Origin: Sphingomonas sp. NBWT7
GTDB lineage: Bacteria > Pseudomonadota > Alphaproteobacteria > Sphingomonadales > Sphingomonadaceae
Length of the DNA stretch: 64,000 bases
Direction of reading: 5' to 3'
Assembly (NCBI RefSeq): GCF_014217605.1
Contig: NZ_CP043639.1
Span: forward strand, 1,015,501 to 1,079,500
The position numbers and the translations under genes are program-made. Below the pieces are notes generated by a model. That model had not been told where the DNA came from, made no database searches, and saw nothing but the letters and a program-made list of their open reading frames with translations. Positions within the stretch are counted from its first letter, which is position 1; every line of letters starts with the position of its first letter. Shown here piece after piece: positions 1 through 7,779 of the stretch.

Positions 1-566
1 TGAAGGGCGCGATCGAGCGCGCGCTCGAGCTCGTGTCGAGCACGCCCAACGCCTGGATGCCGCAGCAGTTCGAGAATGCGGCGAACATCGAGGTGCACGT
101 GCGGACGACGTCGCAGGAGATCCTGAACGACTTCCGCGATGCGCCGATAGACGTGCTGATCACCGGCGTCGGCACCGGCGGCCACATCACTGGCGTCGCC
201 GAGACGCTGAAGAAGGAGTGGCCAAACCTCAAGGTCTTCGCCGTCGAGCCCGCCGCCTCGCCCGTCATCGGCGGCGGCCAGCCCGGTCCGCACCCGATCC
301 AGGGCATTGGTGCGGGCTTCATTCCGGCCAATCTTCACACCCAGGCGCTCGACGGCGTGATCGAGGTCGATGCCGCCGTCGCGAAGGACATGGCACGCCG
401 CGCTGCGACGCAGGAGGGCATGCTCGTCGGCATCTCGTCGGGCGCGACGCTCGCCGCGATCCTTCAGAAGCTGCCCGACCTGCCCGACGACGTTCGCGTG
501 CTCGGCTTCAACTACGACACGGGCGAGCGTTACCTGTCGGTGCCGGATTTCCTGCCCGAGGCCTGA
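1..566 (+). CDS. cysK: Cysteine synthase A, 3' part (5' end outside window)
   Basis: C-terminal part of a PLP-dependent O-acetylserine sulfhydrylase, which makes cysteine from O-acetylserine and sulfide in the cytoplasm. The open frame runs in from the left edge (codons from position 3). Visible family signatures are the region around [10 protein letters not shown], the glycine-rich PLP phosphate-binding loop [11 protein letters not shown], and the late SSGAT motif near the C-terminus. The N-terminal half with the PLP lysine lies outside the window. The gene ends at a TGA followed 13 bases later by a strong hairpin. Identity is clear; assignment as the A rather than the B isozyme is less certain. 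Confidence 0.93.
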   Translation, partial: KGAIERALELVSSTPNAWMPQQFENAANIEVHVRTTSQEILNDFRDAPIDVLITGVGTGGHITGVAETLKKEWPNLKVFAVEPAASPVIGGGQPGPHPIQGIGAGFIPANLHTQALDGVIEVDAAVAKDMARRAATQEGMLVGISSGATLAAILQKLPDLPDDVRVLGFNYDTGERYLSVPDFLPEA

Positions 567-579
567 CGCCTGACTGCCA

Positions 580-618
580 CATCCGCGTCCCGTTCTGATA
601 ACCGGCGGGACGCGGATG
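580..618 (+). terminator. Hairpin terminator after cysK
   Basis: A perfect 13-bp inverted repeat (580-592 pairs with 606-618) with a 13-nt loop starts 13 nt after the cysK stop. There is no clear U-tract, as is common for GC-rich alphaproteobacterial terminators. Its position between two genes on the same strand suggests that it separates their transcription. Confidence 0.7.
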
Positions 619-670
619 GCGCGGCGGCAGCTATTCGCCGTCGCGCGCTTTTGCGCTAAGCGCCCGCGCC

Positions 671-1906
671 GTGTCTTCCCTGCGTCCGCTTCACCTCGTC
701 CTCGGCGTCATCGCACTCGTCGCCATGCTGCTCCCGCTCGTCGTCGTTCGGCTCGTCCCGGCCGTCCCGCCGCCGCCCGCAATCGCCGCCGCGCTGCCCA
801 AGCGGCAGGTGATCCCCGCCAAGCAGCTTCCACCGGTCGAGCCGGTCGAATATGCCGCGATCGCGCCCGATGATGCGCGCTCGATCAACGCCAAGGTGCC
901 CTTCGTGGCGGGCCCCGTCCCGCCCGCGCGCCCGTTCCGCTTCGTCGGCACTGCTGACGACTTCACCCGCGCGACCGATTGCCTCGCCGCTGCGGTTTAT
1001 TACGAGGCGGGCGACGACGCGATCGGGGAACGCGCCGTCGCGCAGGTCGTCCTCAACCGCCTGCGCCATCCCGCCTTTCCGAAGACGGTGTGCGGTGTCG
1101 TTTTCCAGGGATCGGAACGCAGCACCGGCTGCCAGTTCACTTTCACCTGCGACGGCGCGCTTGCGCGCACGCCCTCGCCCGCCGCCTGGACCCGCGCGCG
1201 CGAGATCGCGACCAGAGCGCTGCGCGGCGACGTCTACAAGCCGGTCGGCTGGGCGACGCATTATCACACCGACTGGGTCGTGCCGTACTGGAGCTCCAGC
1301 CTCGACAAGATCGCTGCGGTCGACACGCATTTGTTCTTCCGCTGGACAGGCTGGTGGGGCACCGGCGGCGCGTTCAACCGCAACCAGCTGCCCGGCGAGG
1401 GATCTGTCGCCAAGCTCGCCGCATTGTCGGAGGCGCATCGCACCGGCGCGGTGCTCGCTGATGCCGATGCCGCGATCGTCGAGGCGACGCCGTTCTTCGG
1501 CCGCACGCCGATGCCGCTCGCCAGCGATCAGAACACGTTTCTGACGATGCTCAACCCCGCGCAGGCGGATACGTTCGCCAGCATGGCGCAGGCATCGTGC
1601 GGGGAACGCGCGAAGTGCAAATTCATGGGCTGGACCGAGCCCGACGCGATGGCGTTCACGATGCCGCTGTCGCCCGACCAGATGAACGCGATGTCGTTCA
1701 GCTATATCCGCGACCGGGCGAGCGGGCTCGAGCGGACGCTATGGAACTGTGTCGAGTTCAAGAAGCGCACACCCTGCATGAAGCGCTTCATGATCCGCGC
1801 GATGCCCGTCGCCGAACCCGCCGCGGGCCCCGCCGAGCTAGAAGGCGTGCGCCGCAAGACGGTGGTGGCGGAGCCGCCCGAGGGCAACTCCGCCAGCCCC
1901 GAATAA
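671..1906 (+). CDS. Membrane-anchored cell wall hydrolase (SleB/CwlJ type)
   Basis: Predicted 411-aa protein with a GTG start. An N-terminal hydrophobic stretch (about residues 6-27) would act as signal anchor, so the enzyme should face the periplasm. The Hydrolase_2 (SleB/CwlJ) domain spans roughly residues 100-220, beginning at TDCLAAAVYYEAG with the family glutamate in YYEA, followed by the QVVLNRLRHPAFP stretch and the GCQFTFTCDG motif. In spore formers SleB cleaves cortex peptidoglycan; in non-sporulating proteobacteria relatives are thought to remodel cell wall. The C-terminal about 190 residues match no domain I recognise. It is bounded by a cysK terminator and a convergent neighbour, so it is probably monocistronic. 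Confidence 0.85.
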   Translation: MSSLRPLHLVLGVIALVAMLLPLVVVRLVPAVPPPPAIAAALPKRQVIPAKQLPPVEPVEYAAIAPDDARSINAKVPFVAGPVPPARPFRFVGTADDFTRATDCLAAAVYYEAGDDAIGERAVAQVVLNRLRHPAFPKTVCGVVFQGSERSTGCQFTFTCDGALARTPSPAAWTRAREIATRALRGDVYKPVGWATHYHTDWVVPYWSSSLDKIAAVDTHLFFRWTGWWGTGGAFNRNQLPGEGSVAKLAALSEAHRTGAVLADADAAIVEATPFFGRTPMPLASDQNTFLTMLNPAQADTFASMAQASCGERAKCKFMGWTEPDAMAFTMPLSPDQMNAMSFSYIRDRASGLERTLWNCVEFKKRTPCMKRFMIRAMPVAEPAAGPAELEGVRRKTVVAEPPEGNSASPE

Positions 1907-1920
1907 CCTCACGCCCTGCC

Positions 1921-1938
1921 CCGCCGGTCCGCCGGCGG
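1921..1938. terminator. Short hairpin between convergent genes
   Basis: A perfect 7-bp stem (1921-1927 with 1932-1938) and a 4-nt loop lie in the 47-nt gap between two convergent genes. It could end transcription from either side. There is no T-run, so the call is tentative. Confidence 0.4.
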
Positions 1939-1953
1939 AGCAGCGCACATTCG

Positions 1954-3750
1954 TCAGGCGGCGCGGAACATCGCCACCGGCAGCGCCATCACCGCGTCGG
2001 CCCCGCCCTCGATCTGGCGGCGGTACGATCCGGCCTCCGGCAGCGCGCGCTCGGCGAAGAAGCGCGCGGTGACGAGCTTCGCGTTGAGGAACGCCGCGTC
2101 GCCCTCGCCTGCGTCCTTGAGCGCGGCCGCCGCGACCGCCATGCGCAGCCACATCAGCCCGACCGCGACGACACCGAGCAGGTGCATGTACGGCACGGCA
2201 CCGGCGCCGACGTTGTTCGGGTTCGACAGATTGCCCATGAACCACATCGTCGCCGCCTGCAGATCGCCGAGCGCCTTCTCGAGCCGCGTTGCGAAATCGG
2301 CCACTGCACCGCCCTTTGCCGCCGCGCATTCCTCCGCCACGATCTTGAAGAACAGCTGAATCGCGCGCCCGCCGCCCATCGCCAGCTTGCGCCCGACGAG
2401 GTCCATCGCCTGGACGCCGTTCGTCCCCTCGTAGATCATCGCGATCCGCGCATCGCGCACATATTGCTCCATCCCCCATTCCTGGATGTAGCCGTGCCCG
2501 CCGTAGACCTGCTGCGCATCGGTCGCGATTTGATAGCCCTTGTCGGTGCCGACGCCCTTGATGACGGGGGTGAGCAGCCCGATCAGGTCCGCCGCCTCTT
2601 GCCGCGCCGCCTCGTCGGGTGCCGAATGCTCGAGATCGACCTGCAGCGCGCCCCACAGGCACAGCGCGCGCAGGCCTTCGGTCCACGCCTTGGCGTTCAT
2701 CAGCATGCGCCGCACATCGGGGTGGACGAACAGCGTGTCGGCCTTCTCGTTAGGCTCGGCAGCTCCGGTAAGCGCGCGGCCCTGACGGCGATCGTCCGCA
2801 TATTGCACCGCATTCTGATACGCCGTCTCGGCAACGCCCAGCCCTTGCAGGCCTACGCCGAGCCGCGCCGCATTCATCATGATGAACATCGCGGCGAGGC
2901 CCTTCATCTCCTCGCCGACCAGCCACCCGGTCGCACCGTCATAATTGAGCACGCACGTCGCATTGCCGTGGATCCCCATCTTGTGCTCGATCGATCCGCA
3001 CGACACCGCGTTGCGTGCGCCCAGCGAGCCATCCTCGTTCACCAGCACCTTGGGCACCACGAACAGGCTGATCCCCTTCGAGCTTTCCGGCGCGCCCGGC
3101 GTCTTGGCGAGGACGAGGTGGATGATATTGTCGGTCAGGTCGTGCTCGCCCGCCGAGATGAAGATCTTGGTACCGGTGATCTTGTACGATCCATCGCCCT
3201 GCGGCTCGGCGCGCGTGCGGATGAGCCCCAGATCGGTGCCGCACTGCGGCTCCGTCAGGTTCATCGTGCCGCCCCATTCGCCCGACACCATCTTGGGCAG
3301 GTACATCGCCTGCTGCTCGGGCGAGCCCTTGGCGATCAGCGCCGCGATCGCGCCGTGCGCCAGCCCCGGGTACATGGCGAACGCCATGTTGGCCGAGATC
3401 ATATATTCCTGGAACGCCGTCGACACGACGTGCGGCATCCCCTGCCCGCCCCATTGCTCGGGCGCCGCCAGCGTGCCCCAGCCCGATTCGACGAACTGCT
3501 TGTACGCTTCCTTGAAGCCCGCCGGCGTCGTCACCGATCCGTCGGCGTGCCGCGTGCAGCCCTCTTGGTCGCCCGACTGGTTGATCGGGAACAGCACCTC
3601 CGCGACGAACCGACCGCCCTCCTCCAGCACCGCGTCGACCGTATCGGGGGTCGCGGCGGCGAAGCCGGGGACGTTGGCGTGGCCGGAGAGGCCGACGACG
3701 TGTTCGAGCACGAAGCGCGTGTCGCGCACGGGGGGCGTATATTGCGGCAT
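1954..3750 (-). CDS. Acyl-CoA dehydrogenase, long form with C-terminal extension
   Basis: Predicted 598-aa flavoenzyme that oxidises acyl-CoA thioesters to enoyl-CoA in beta-oxidation. The start MPQYTPPVRDTRF is chosen because it fits this long subfamily and lies 2 nt after the upstream regulator's stop; the open frame extends further upstream only as non-coding-like sequence. Seen in order: the FAD-contact region MNLTEPQCGTDLG, the segment GGHGYIQEWGMEQ, and the IYEGTNG motif whose Glu is the catalytic base in this family. An extra C-terminal domain of about 120 residues follows, typical of the roughly 600-aa class. It forms an operon with the MerR gene just upstream, so it is probably controlled by that regulator. 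The substrate cannot be read from the sequence. Confidence 0.92.
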   Translation of the reverse strand: MPQYTPPVRDTRFVLEHVVGLSGHANVPGFAAATPDTVDAVLEEGGRFVAEVLFPINQSGDQEGCTRHADGSVTTPAGFKEAYKQFVESGWGTLAAPEQWGGQGMPHVVSTAFQEYMISANMAFAMYPGLAHGAIAALIAKGSPEQQAMYLPKMVSGEWGGTMNLTEPQCGTDLGLIRTRAEPQGDGSYKITGTKIFISAGEHDLTDNIIHLVLAKTPGAPESSKGISLFVVPKVLVNEDGSLGARNAVSCGSIEHKMGIHGNATCVLNYDGATGWLVGEEMKGLAAMFIMMNAARLGVGLQGLGVAETAYQNAVQYADDRRQGRALTGAAEPNEKADTLFVHPDVRRMLMNAKAWTEGLRALCLWGALQVDLEHSAPDEAARQEAADLIGLLTPVIKGVGTDKGYQIATDAQQVYGGHGYIQEWGMEQYVRDARIAMIYEGTNGVQAMDLVGRKLAMGGGRAIQLFFKIVAEECAAAKGGAVADFATRLEKALGDLQAATMWFMGNLSNPNNVGAGAVPYMHLLGVVAVGLMWLRMAVAAAALKDAGEGDAAFLNAKLVTARFFAERALPEAGSYRRQIEGGADAVMALPVAMFRAA

Positions 3751-3752
3751 GT

Positions 3753-4163
3753 TCAGTCCCTGGCTTGATCGAGTAAGCTGACAAATTGGTCGAGTTCTGC
3801 GATCGCGGCGTCGATGTCGCGCTTCTGCGCCTCGAGCGCGTCGATCCGCGCGCGGCACCGCGCAACCGTGACCGCGCGCTGCGTGTTGCGCCCGTCGCCG
3901 ATGTCGTAGAGGTCGATCATCTCGCGGATCTCGCCGAGGCTGAAGCCCACGCGTTTGCCGCGCAGGATCCACGCGAGCCGCGCGCGATCGCGATGCGAGT
4001 AGATCCGGCTCGTCCCGCGGCGACCGGGCGCGATCAGCCCTTCGTCCTCGTAGAAGCGCAGCGCGCGCGGCGTCACGTCGAACTCGGCCGACAGATCGGT
4101 GATGGTGAAATGGGTTCGATCCTCGCGCGGCGGGATCGAGTCGAAGGCGGCAGCGACCGACAT
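3753..4163 (-). CDS. MerR family transcriptional regulator of the LiuR-like type
   Basis: A 136-aa MerR-type regulator. The winged-helix DNA-binding domain begins at FTITDLSAEFDVTPRALRFY (residues about 19-38), then has the wing EGLIAPGRRGTSRIY and a coiled-coil dimerisation helix (about residues 90-130). There is no metal-binding cysteine cluster, which fits the MerR subgroup that senses acyl-CoA or related metabolites. The acyl-CoA dehydrogenase gene follows after 2 nt, giving a two-gene operon. Upstream is a TTnACGTnnACGTnAA palindrome that overlaps the putative -35 element. The -10 element sits 6 nt before the ATG and no ribosome binding site is visible, so the mRNA may be leaderless. Confidence 0.88.
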   Translation of the reverse strand: MSVAAAFDSIPPREDRTHFTITDLSAEFDVTPRALRFYEDEGLIAPGRRGTSRIYSHRDRARLAWILRGKRVGFSLGEIREMIDLYDIGDGRNTQRAVTVARCRARIDALEAQKRDIDAAIAELDQFVSLLDQARD

Positions 4164-4169
4164 GTCGTT

Positions 4170-4198
4170 CGCCTATCTTCCGTTTACGTGAACGTCAA
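4170..4198 (-). promoter_or_regulatory. Promoter and operator of the MerR-acyl-CoA dehydrogenase operon
   Basis: On the minus strand, TTGACG (4198-4193) and TAGGCG (4175-4170) are separated by 17 nt and look like -35 and -10 elements. The 16-bp palindrome TTTACGTGAACGTCAA at 4183-4198 (plus strand) covers the -35; it has the form TTnACGTnnACGTnAA described for LiuR-type MerR proteins. The site also overlaps the stop codon of the upstream lipoprotein gene. Promoter elements are judged by eye. Confidence 0.6.
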
Positions 4199-4695
4199 TC
4201 GCACAGCACCTCGTTGTCCACGCCGACCATGCTGCGCGCTTCGGCGACGGCGCCGCTCAGCCGCGCCGCCGACAGCGCCGCCATCGTCGTTCGCCCAACG
4301 CACCGCCGGGCGCATGTGCCGGGCAATGTCGCGGGAAACACGATCCGCGTCCCGTCGTACCGTGCGTCGAACCGACAATCGTCGCCGAGATCGAAGGTGA
4401 TGGTCGCTTGCCCGCTCGCGGTGCCACGTGCGACGCAGTTCTGCCCTTCGCCATAATCGATGCTGGCGCCGACGCGATAGCTGCCCGCCTGCGGGACGAT
4501 ACATATGCGATCGGTCTCGGTGGCATAGGCGCCGACGGGGTCGAGGTCCGCAGGATCGGCAATGATCCCGCTCGCGATCGCACGCGTTTCCAGCGCCGCC
4601 CCGGCAGCGCTGCGCCGTTCGGCCTGCTCTGCGCCCCGCCCGCATCCGCTGAGCAACAGCAGCACCGCAATTACCGCCGCGCCGCACGTCCTCAA
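4195..4695 (-). CDS. Small putative lipoprotein of unknown function
   Basis: Predicted 166-aa protein. The chosen start is a TTG at 4695 whose last bases overlap the hisI stop (TTGA), immediately giving a lipoprotein signal: a hydrophobic run AAVIAVLLLLSGC with the lipobox LSGC. The mature part is Cys-containing (several Cys after residue 70) and has no domain I recognise. The longer open frame upstream would lie inside hisI and give no sensible signal peptide, which supports the short start. It is translationally coupled to hisI. The stop codon overlaps the operator of the downstream MerR operon. Lipid attachment and outer-membrane location are inferred from the lipobox only. Confidence 0.65.
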   Translation of the reverse strand: MRTCGAAVIAVLLLLSGCGRGAEQAERRSAAGAALETRAIASGIIADPADLDPVGAYATETDRICIVPQAGSYRVGASIDYGEGQNCVARGTASGQATITFDLGDDCRFDARYDGTRIVFPATLPGTCARRCVGRTTMAALSAARLSGAVAEARSMVGVDNEVLCD

Positions 4696-5054
4696 TCGAT
4701 CGGCTCCAGAGCGCGCTCGCCGATCCGACGATAGAAGCAGCTTCGCGCGCCGGTATGACACGCGGGACCGACCGGTTCGGCGATGACCCAGATCGCATCC
4801 TGATCGCAGTCGATGCGCAGGTCGACGACGTGCAGCGTGTTGCCGGTGGTTTCGCCCTTGACCCACAGCGCCCGCCGGCTGCGCGACCAGAACGTCGCCT
4901 TCTTCGTAGCGCGTGTCGCCGCCAGCGCATCGGCGTTCATATGCGCGACCATCAGCACCTCGCCGCTTCGCCGATCGGTCACCACCGCGGTTACGAGACC
5001 GGCGGCATCGTACCGCGGGTCGAGATCGAGACCGGTTTCGCGCGCTTCGTCCAT
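4692..5054 (-). CDS. hisI: Phosphoribosyl-AMP cyclohydrolase
   Basis: A 120-aa single-domain HisI that opens the adenine ring of phosphoribosyl-AMP, the third step of histidine biosynthesis. Diagnostic stretches are the N-terminal MVAHMNADAL, the KGETTGNTLHV loop, the metal-binding Asp cluster in LRIDCDQDAIWV and the C-terminal GARSCFYRRI. Length matches the stand-alone archaeal/alphaproteobacterial form without the HisE domain. No other his gene is near; its partner here is the lipoprotein gene overlapping its stop codon. Confidence 0.95.
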   Translation of the reverse strand: MDEARETGLDLDPRYDAAGLVTAVVTDRRSGEVLMVAHMNADALAATRATKKATFWSRSRRALWVKGETTGNTLHVVDLRIDCDQDAIWVIAEPVGPACHTGARSCFYRRIGERALEPID

Positions 5055-5107
5055 CCCGCCGCTTTAGCGCCGCGGCACGCCCACGCGCCAGAGGGCGGCA
5101 CGACGCG

Positions 5108-5374
5108 CTATTTGTGGGTGCGGATCGCCTCCACCAGCTCTGCCTTGCTCATCCGTGATCGGCCGGCGATCCCGATCTCCTGCGCTTCCTCGTACAGATC
5201 GTCCTTGGTGCGATCCTCCAGCCGCTCACCGCGATGGTCGAGCGTGCCCGCCGCCTTGGCATTGGCGATGCGCGCCGCCTTTTCCTTCGATTCGCCTTGC
5301 CGGCGCAGGTCTTCGTACAGCTTGTCGTCCTTGATCTGCGGGCCATGATCCTTCGCACCGTGATCCTTCGCCAT
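5108..5374 (-). CDS. Small DUF7218 / Rho-N-like domain protein
   Basis: An 88-aa basic/acidic protein. The start at 5374 (MAKDHGAKDHGPQIKDD) is preferred over one 6 codons upstream because an AGGAGG-type Shine-Dalgarno sits 8 nt before it. The N-terminal half holds the repeated KDHG element and KEKAARIANAKA; the C-terminal half (EDRTKDDLYEEAQEIGIAGR, then SRMSKAELVEAIR) is a helix-turn-helix-like SAP/Rho-N fold. Relatives are abundant small proteins in many bacteria, with possible nucleic-acid binding, but the function is unknown. The DUF number is from memory. Confidence 0.75.
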   Translation of the reverse strand: MAKDHGAKDHGPQIKDDKLYEDLRRQGESKEKAARIANAKAAGTLDHRGERLEDRTKDDLYEEAQEIGIAGRSRMSKAELVEAIRTHK

Positions 5375-5487
5375 CGTCGCGCCTCCTGTCACCGCAGGAC
5401 AACCATTCGCCCGGCGCTTCGCTCCAAGCCGATGACAAACGCGCGACAGCCGCTATATCGGCGGCGCACGATGCGAGCCCCCACGCT

Positions 5488-6945
5488 ATGCTGACCACCA
5501 ATCCGTTCGACGACGACCATCTGCACGAAGAGTGCGGCATTTTCGGAGTTTCCGGCTCGGCCGGCGCCGCCGCGCTCGTTGCGCTGGGGCTCCACGCCCT
5601 GCAGCACCGCGGGCAGGAAGCCGCCGGCATCACCAGCTTCGACGGCGCGAACTTCCATACGCGCAAGGCGATGGGCCACGTCGCGGGCAATTTCGACAGC
5701 GAAGCCGTGATCGGCGCGCTGCCGGGCGAGGTCGCCTGCGGCCACGTGCGCTACTCGACCACGGGCGAGACGGCGCTGCGCAACGTCCAGCCGCTCTATG
5801 CAGAGCTGGCGAGCGGCGGCTTCGCGGTCGCGCACAACGGCAACATCTCCAACGCGATGAAGGTTCGGCGCGAGCTGATCCGCCGCGGCTCGATCTTCCA
5901 GTCGACCAGCGATACCGAGACGATCATTCACCTCGTCGCGACGTCGAACTATCGCACGCTGCTCGATCGCTTCATCGATGCGCTGAAGCAGGTCGAAGGC
6001 GCCTATGCGCTGATCGTCATGACGCCCGAGGGGATGATCGCCTGCCGCGATCCGCTCGGTATCCGCCCGCTGGTGATGGGTAAGCTCGGCGACGCGGTGA
6101 TCTTCGCGAGCGAGACGGTCGCGCTCGACGTCGTCGGCGCGGAATTCGTGCGCGACGTGCAGCCGGGCGAGCTCATCATCGTCCAGGGCACCGACATTCG
6201 TTCGATCCGCCCGTTCGGCCCGGTCGCACCGCGCCCGTGCATCTTCGAGTGGGTCTATTTTTCGCGTCCCGATTCGATCGTCAACGACCAGTCGATCTAT
6301 TCGGTGCGCAAGGCGATCGGCGAGCAGCTCGCGATCGAATCGCCGGTCGATGCCGATCTCATCATCCCGGTGCCCGACTCGGGCGTGCCCGCCGCGATCG
6401 GTTACGCGCAGCAGAGCGGCATTCCGTTCGAGCTTGGCATCATCCGCTCGCACTATGTAGGCCGCACCTTCATCCAGCCGGGCGACAAGGTCCGCCACCT
6501 CGGCGTCAAGCTGAAGCACAACGCCAACCGCGCGCTGATCCAAGGTAAGCGTGTCGTGCTGATCGACGATTCGATCGTGCGCGGCACCACCAGCCTCAAG
6601 ATCGTGCAGATGATGCGCGAGGCCGGCGCGGCGGAGGTGCACATGCGCATCGCCAGCCCGCCCACCAAGCACAGCTGCTTCTACGGCGTCGACACGCCCG
6701 AACGCGCCAAGCTGCTCGCCGCGACGCACGATCTGGCATCGATGACCGACTTCATCCACGCCGACAGCCTTGCCTTCGTCAGCATCGACGGGCTCTACAA
6801 GGCGCTCGGCAAGGAAGGGCGCGCGCCGATCCGTCCGGGCTATTGCGACGCGTGCTTCACCGGCGATTATCCGACCTCGCTGACAGATCACGACGACAGT
6901 GCCGACGTTGATCAGTTCGCGATGCTCGAGGAACGCGTCGCCTAG
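5488..6945 (+). CDS. purF: Amidophosphoribosyltransferase
   Basis: A 485-aa glutamine PRPP amidotransferase, the committed step of de novo purine synthesis. The N-terminal Ntn glutaminase domain has its catalytic Cys at residue 16 (HEECGIFGV) after a short propeptide-like stretch. The C-terminal phosphoribosyltransferase domain contains the PRPP loop VVLIDDSIVRGTTS. The late CFYGVDTPERAKL and YCDACFTGDYP cysteines may be cluster or structural ligands as in the Fe-S class. It is followed by an SDR gene after 79 nt; other pur genes (purC, purS, purQ) lie 24 kb away. Confidence 0.97.
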   Translation: MLTTNPFDDDHLHEECGIFGVSGSAGAAALVALGLHALQHRGQEAAGITSFDGANFHTRKAMGHVAGNFDSEAVIGALPGEVACGHVRYSTTGETALRNVQPLYAELASGGFAVAHNGNISNAMKVRRELIRRGSIFQSTSDTETIIHLVATSNYRTLLDRFIDALKQVEGAYALIVMTPEGMIACRDPLGIRPLVMGKLGDAVIFASETVALDVVGAEFVRDVQPGELIIVQGTDIRSIRPFGPVAPRPCIFEWVYFSRPDSIVNDQSIYSVRKAIGEQLAIESPVDADLIIPVPDSGVPAAIGYAQQSGIPFELGIIRSHYVGRTFIQPGDKVRHLGVKLKHNANRALIQGKRVVLIDDSIVRGTTSLKIVQMMREAGAAEVHMRIASPPTKHSCFYGVDTPERAKLLAATHDLASMTDFIHADSLAFVSIDGLYKALGKEGRAPIRPGYCDACFTGDYPTSLTDHDDSADVDQFAMLEERVA

Positions 6946-7024
6946 CGTCCGCAACTCCGACGGGTGTTGGGTACGACGGCCGTCATCATCAACGCGGGAT
7001 GCGACGTCCCGACAGCCTGCCGGG

Positions 7025-7744
7025 ATGCCGATCTTGACCAAGCCGCTCGAAAATCAGCTCGCCCTCGTTACCGGGGCCAGCCGCGGGATCGGCGCTGCAA
7101 CCGCCCTCGCGCTCGCGGCACAGGGCGCGCACGTCATCGTCACCGCGCGCTCGGCCAAGGCGCTCGAGGAGGTCGAGCAAGCGATCTTCGACGCCGGCGG
7201 ATCGGCCACGATCGCCCCGCTCGACCTGACTGAGAACGACGCCATCGCGCGGCTTGGGACGGCGATCGGCGAGCGCTGGCAGGCGCTCGACCTCTTGGTG
7301 CTCAACGCGGGGACGCTCGGCTCACTCGCCGCGGTGCCGGCGATCGATGCGAAGGAGCTTGCCGCCGTGCTGACGCTCAACGTGTCGGCGCAGGTCGCGC
7401 TGATCCAGGCGTTCGATCCGATGCTGCGCCGCGCCGCAGCGGGCAAGGTCATCGGCGTGACGTCGTCGGTTGGGCGCAAGCCACGTGCCTATTGGGGCGC
7501 GTACGGCGCGTCGAAGGCGGCGTTCGAGACGATGCTCGGCGCCTATGGCGACGAAGTGGCCGAGATCAGCCGCATCCGCACCGCAATTGTCGATCCGGGC
7601 GCGACGCGCACCGCGATGCGCGCGCGCGCCTATCCGGGCGAGAATCCCGCCTCGGTGAAGCCGCCCGAGACGGTCGCGGCACGCATCGTCGCGCTTGCGA
7701 CCACGGGCTTCGACACCGATCATTTCGAGCGCGTCGAGGCCTGA
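7025..7744 (+). CDS. Short-chain dehydrogenase/reductase
   Basis: A 239-aa classical SDR using NAD(P)H. The start MPILTKPLENQLALVTGASR is chosen because the Rossmann motif TGASRGIG then falls at residues 16-23, as usual; the open frame upstream overlaps purF. NAG is present in LVLNAGTLG, the active site has Ser in VTSSVG and the YGASK motif (Tyr and Lys). The substrate is unknown. It follows purF on the same strand with a 79-nt gap, an arrangement common in this bacterial group, so co-transcription is possible. Confidence 0.93.
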   Translation: MPILTKPLENQLALVTGASRGIGAATALALAAQGAHVIVTARSAKALEEVEQAIFDAGGSATIAPLDLTENDAIARLGTAIGERWQALDLLVLNAGTLGSLAAVPAIDAKELAAVLTLNVSAQVALIQAFDPMLRRAAAGKVIGVTSSVGRKPRAYWGAYGASKAAFETMLGAYGDEVAEISRIRTAIVDPGATRTAMRARAYPGENPASVKPPETVAARIVALATTGFDTDHFERVEA

Positions 7745-7756
7745 TCGGTCAGCGAT

Positions 7757-7779
7757 AGGGGCGTGCGATCAGCGCCCCT
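7757..7779. terminator. Hairpin between convergent genes
   Basis: A 7-bp perfect stem (757-763 with 773-779 in the last three digits) with a 9-nt loop that contains the stop codon of the minus-strand gene. It could serve the SDR gene and the serine hydrolase gene from both sides. Confidence 0.4.

Noticed and set aside
656..1438. Long minus-strand frame under the cell wall hydrolase
   Set aside because: Shadow of the plus-strand gene, which carries clear Hydrolase_2 motifs; the antisense text is Arg/Gly-rich without motifs.
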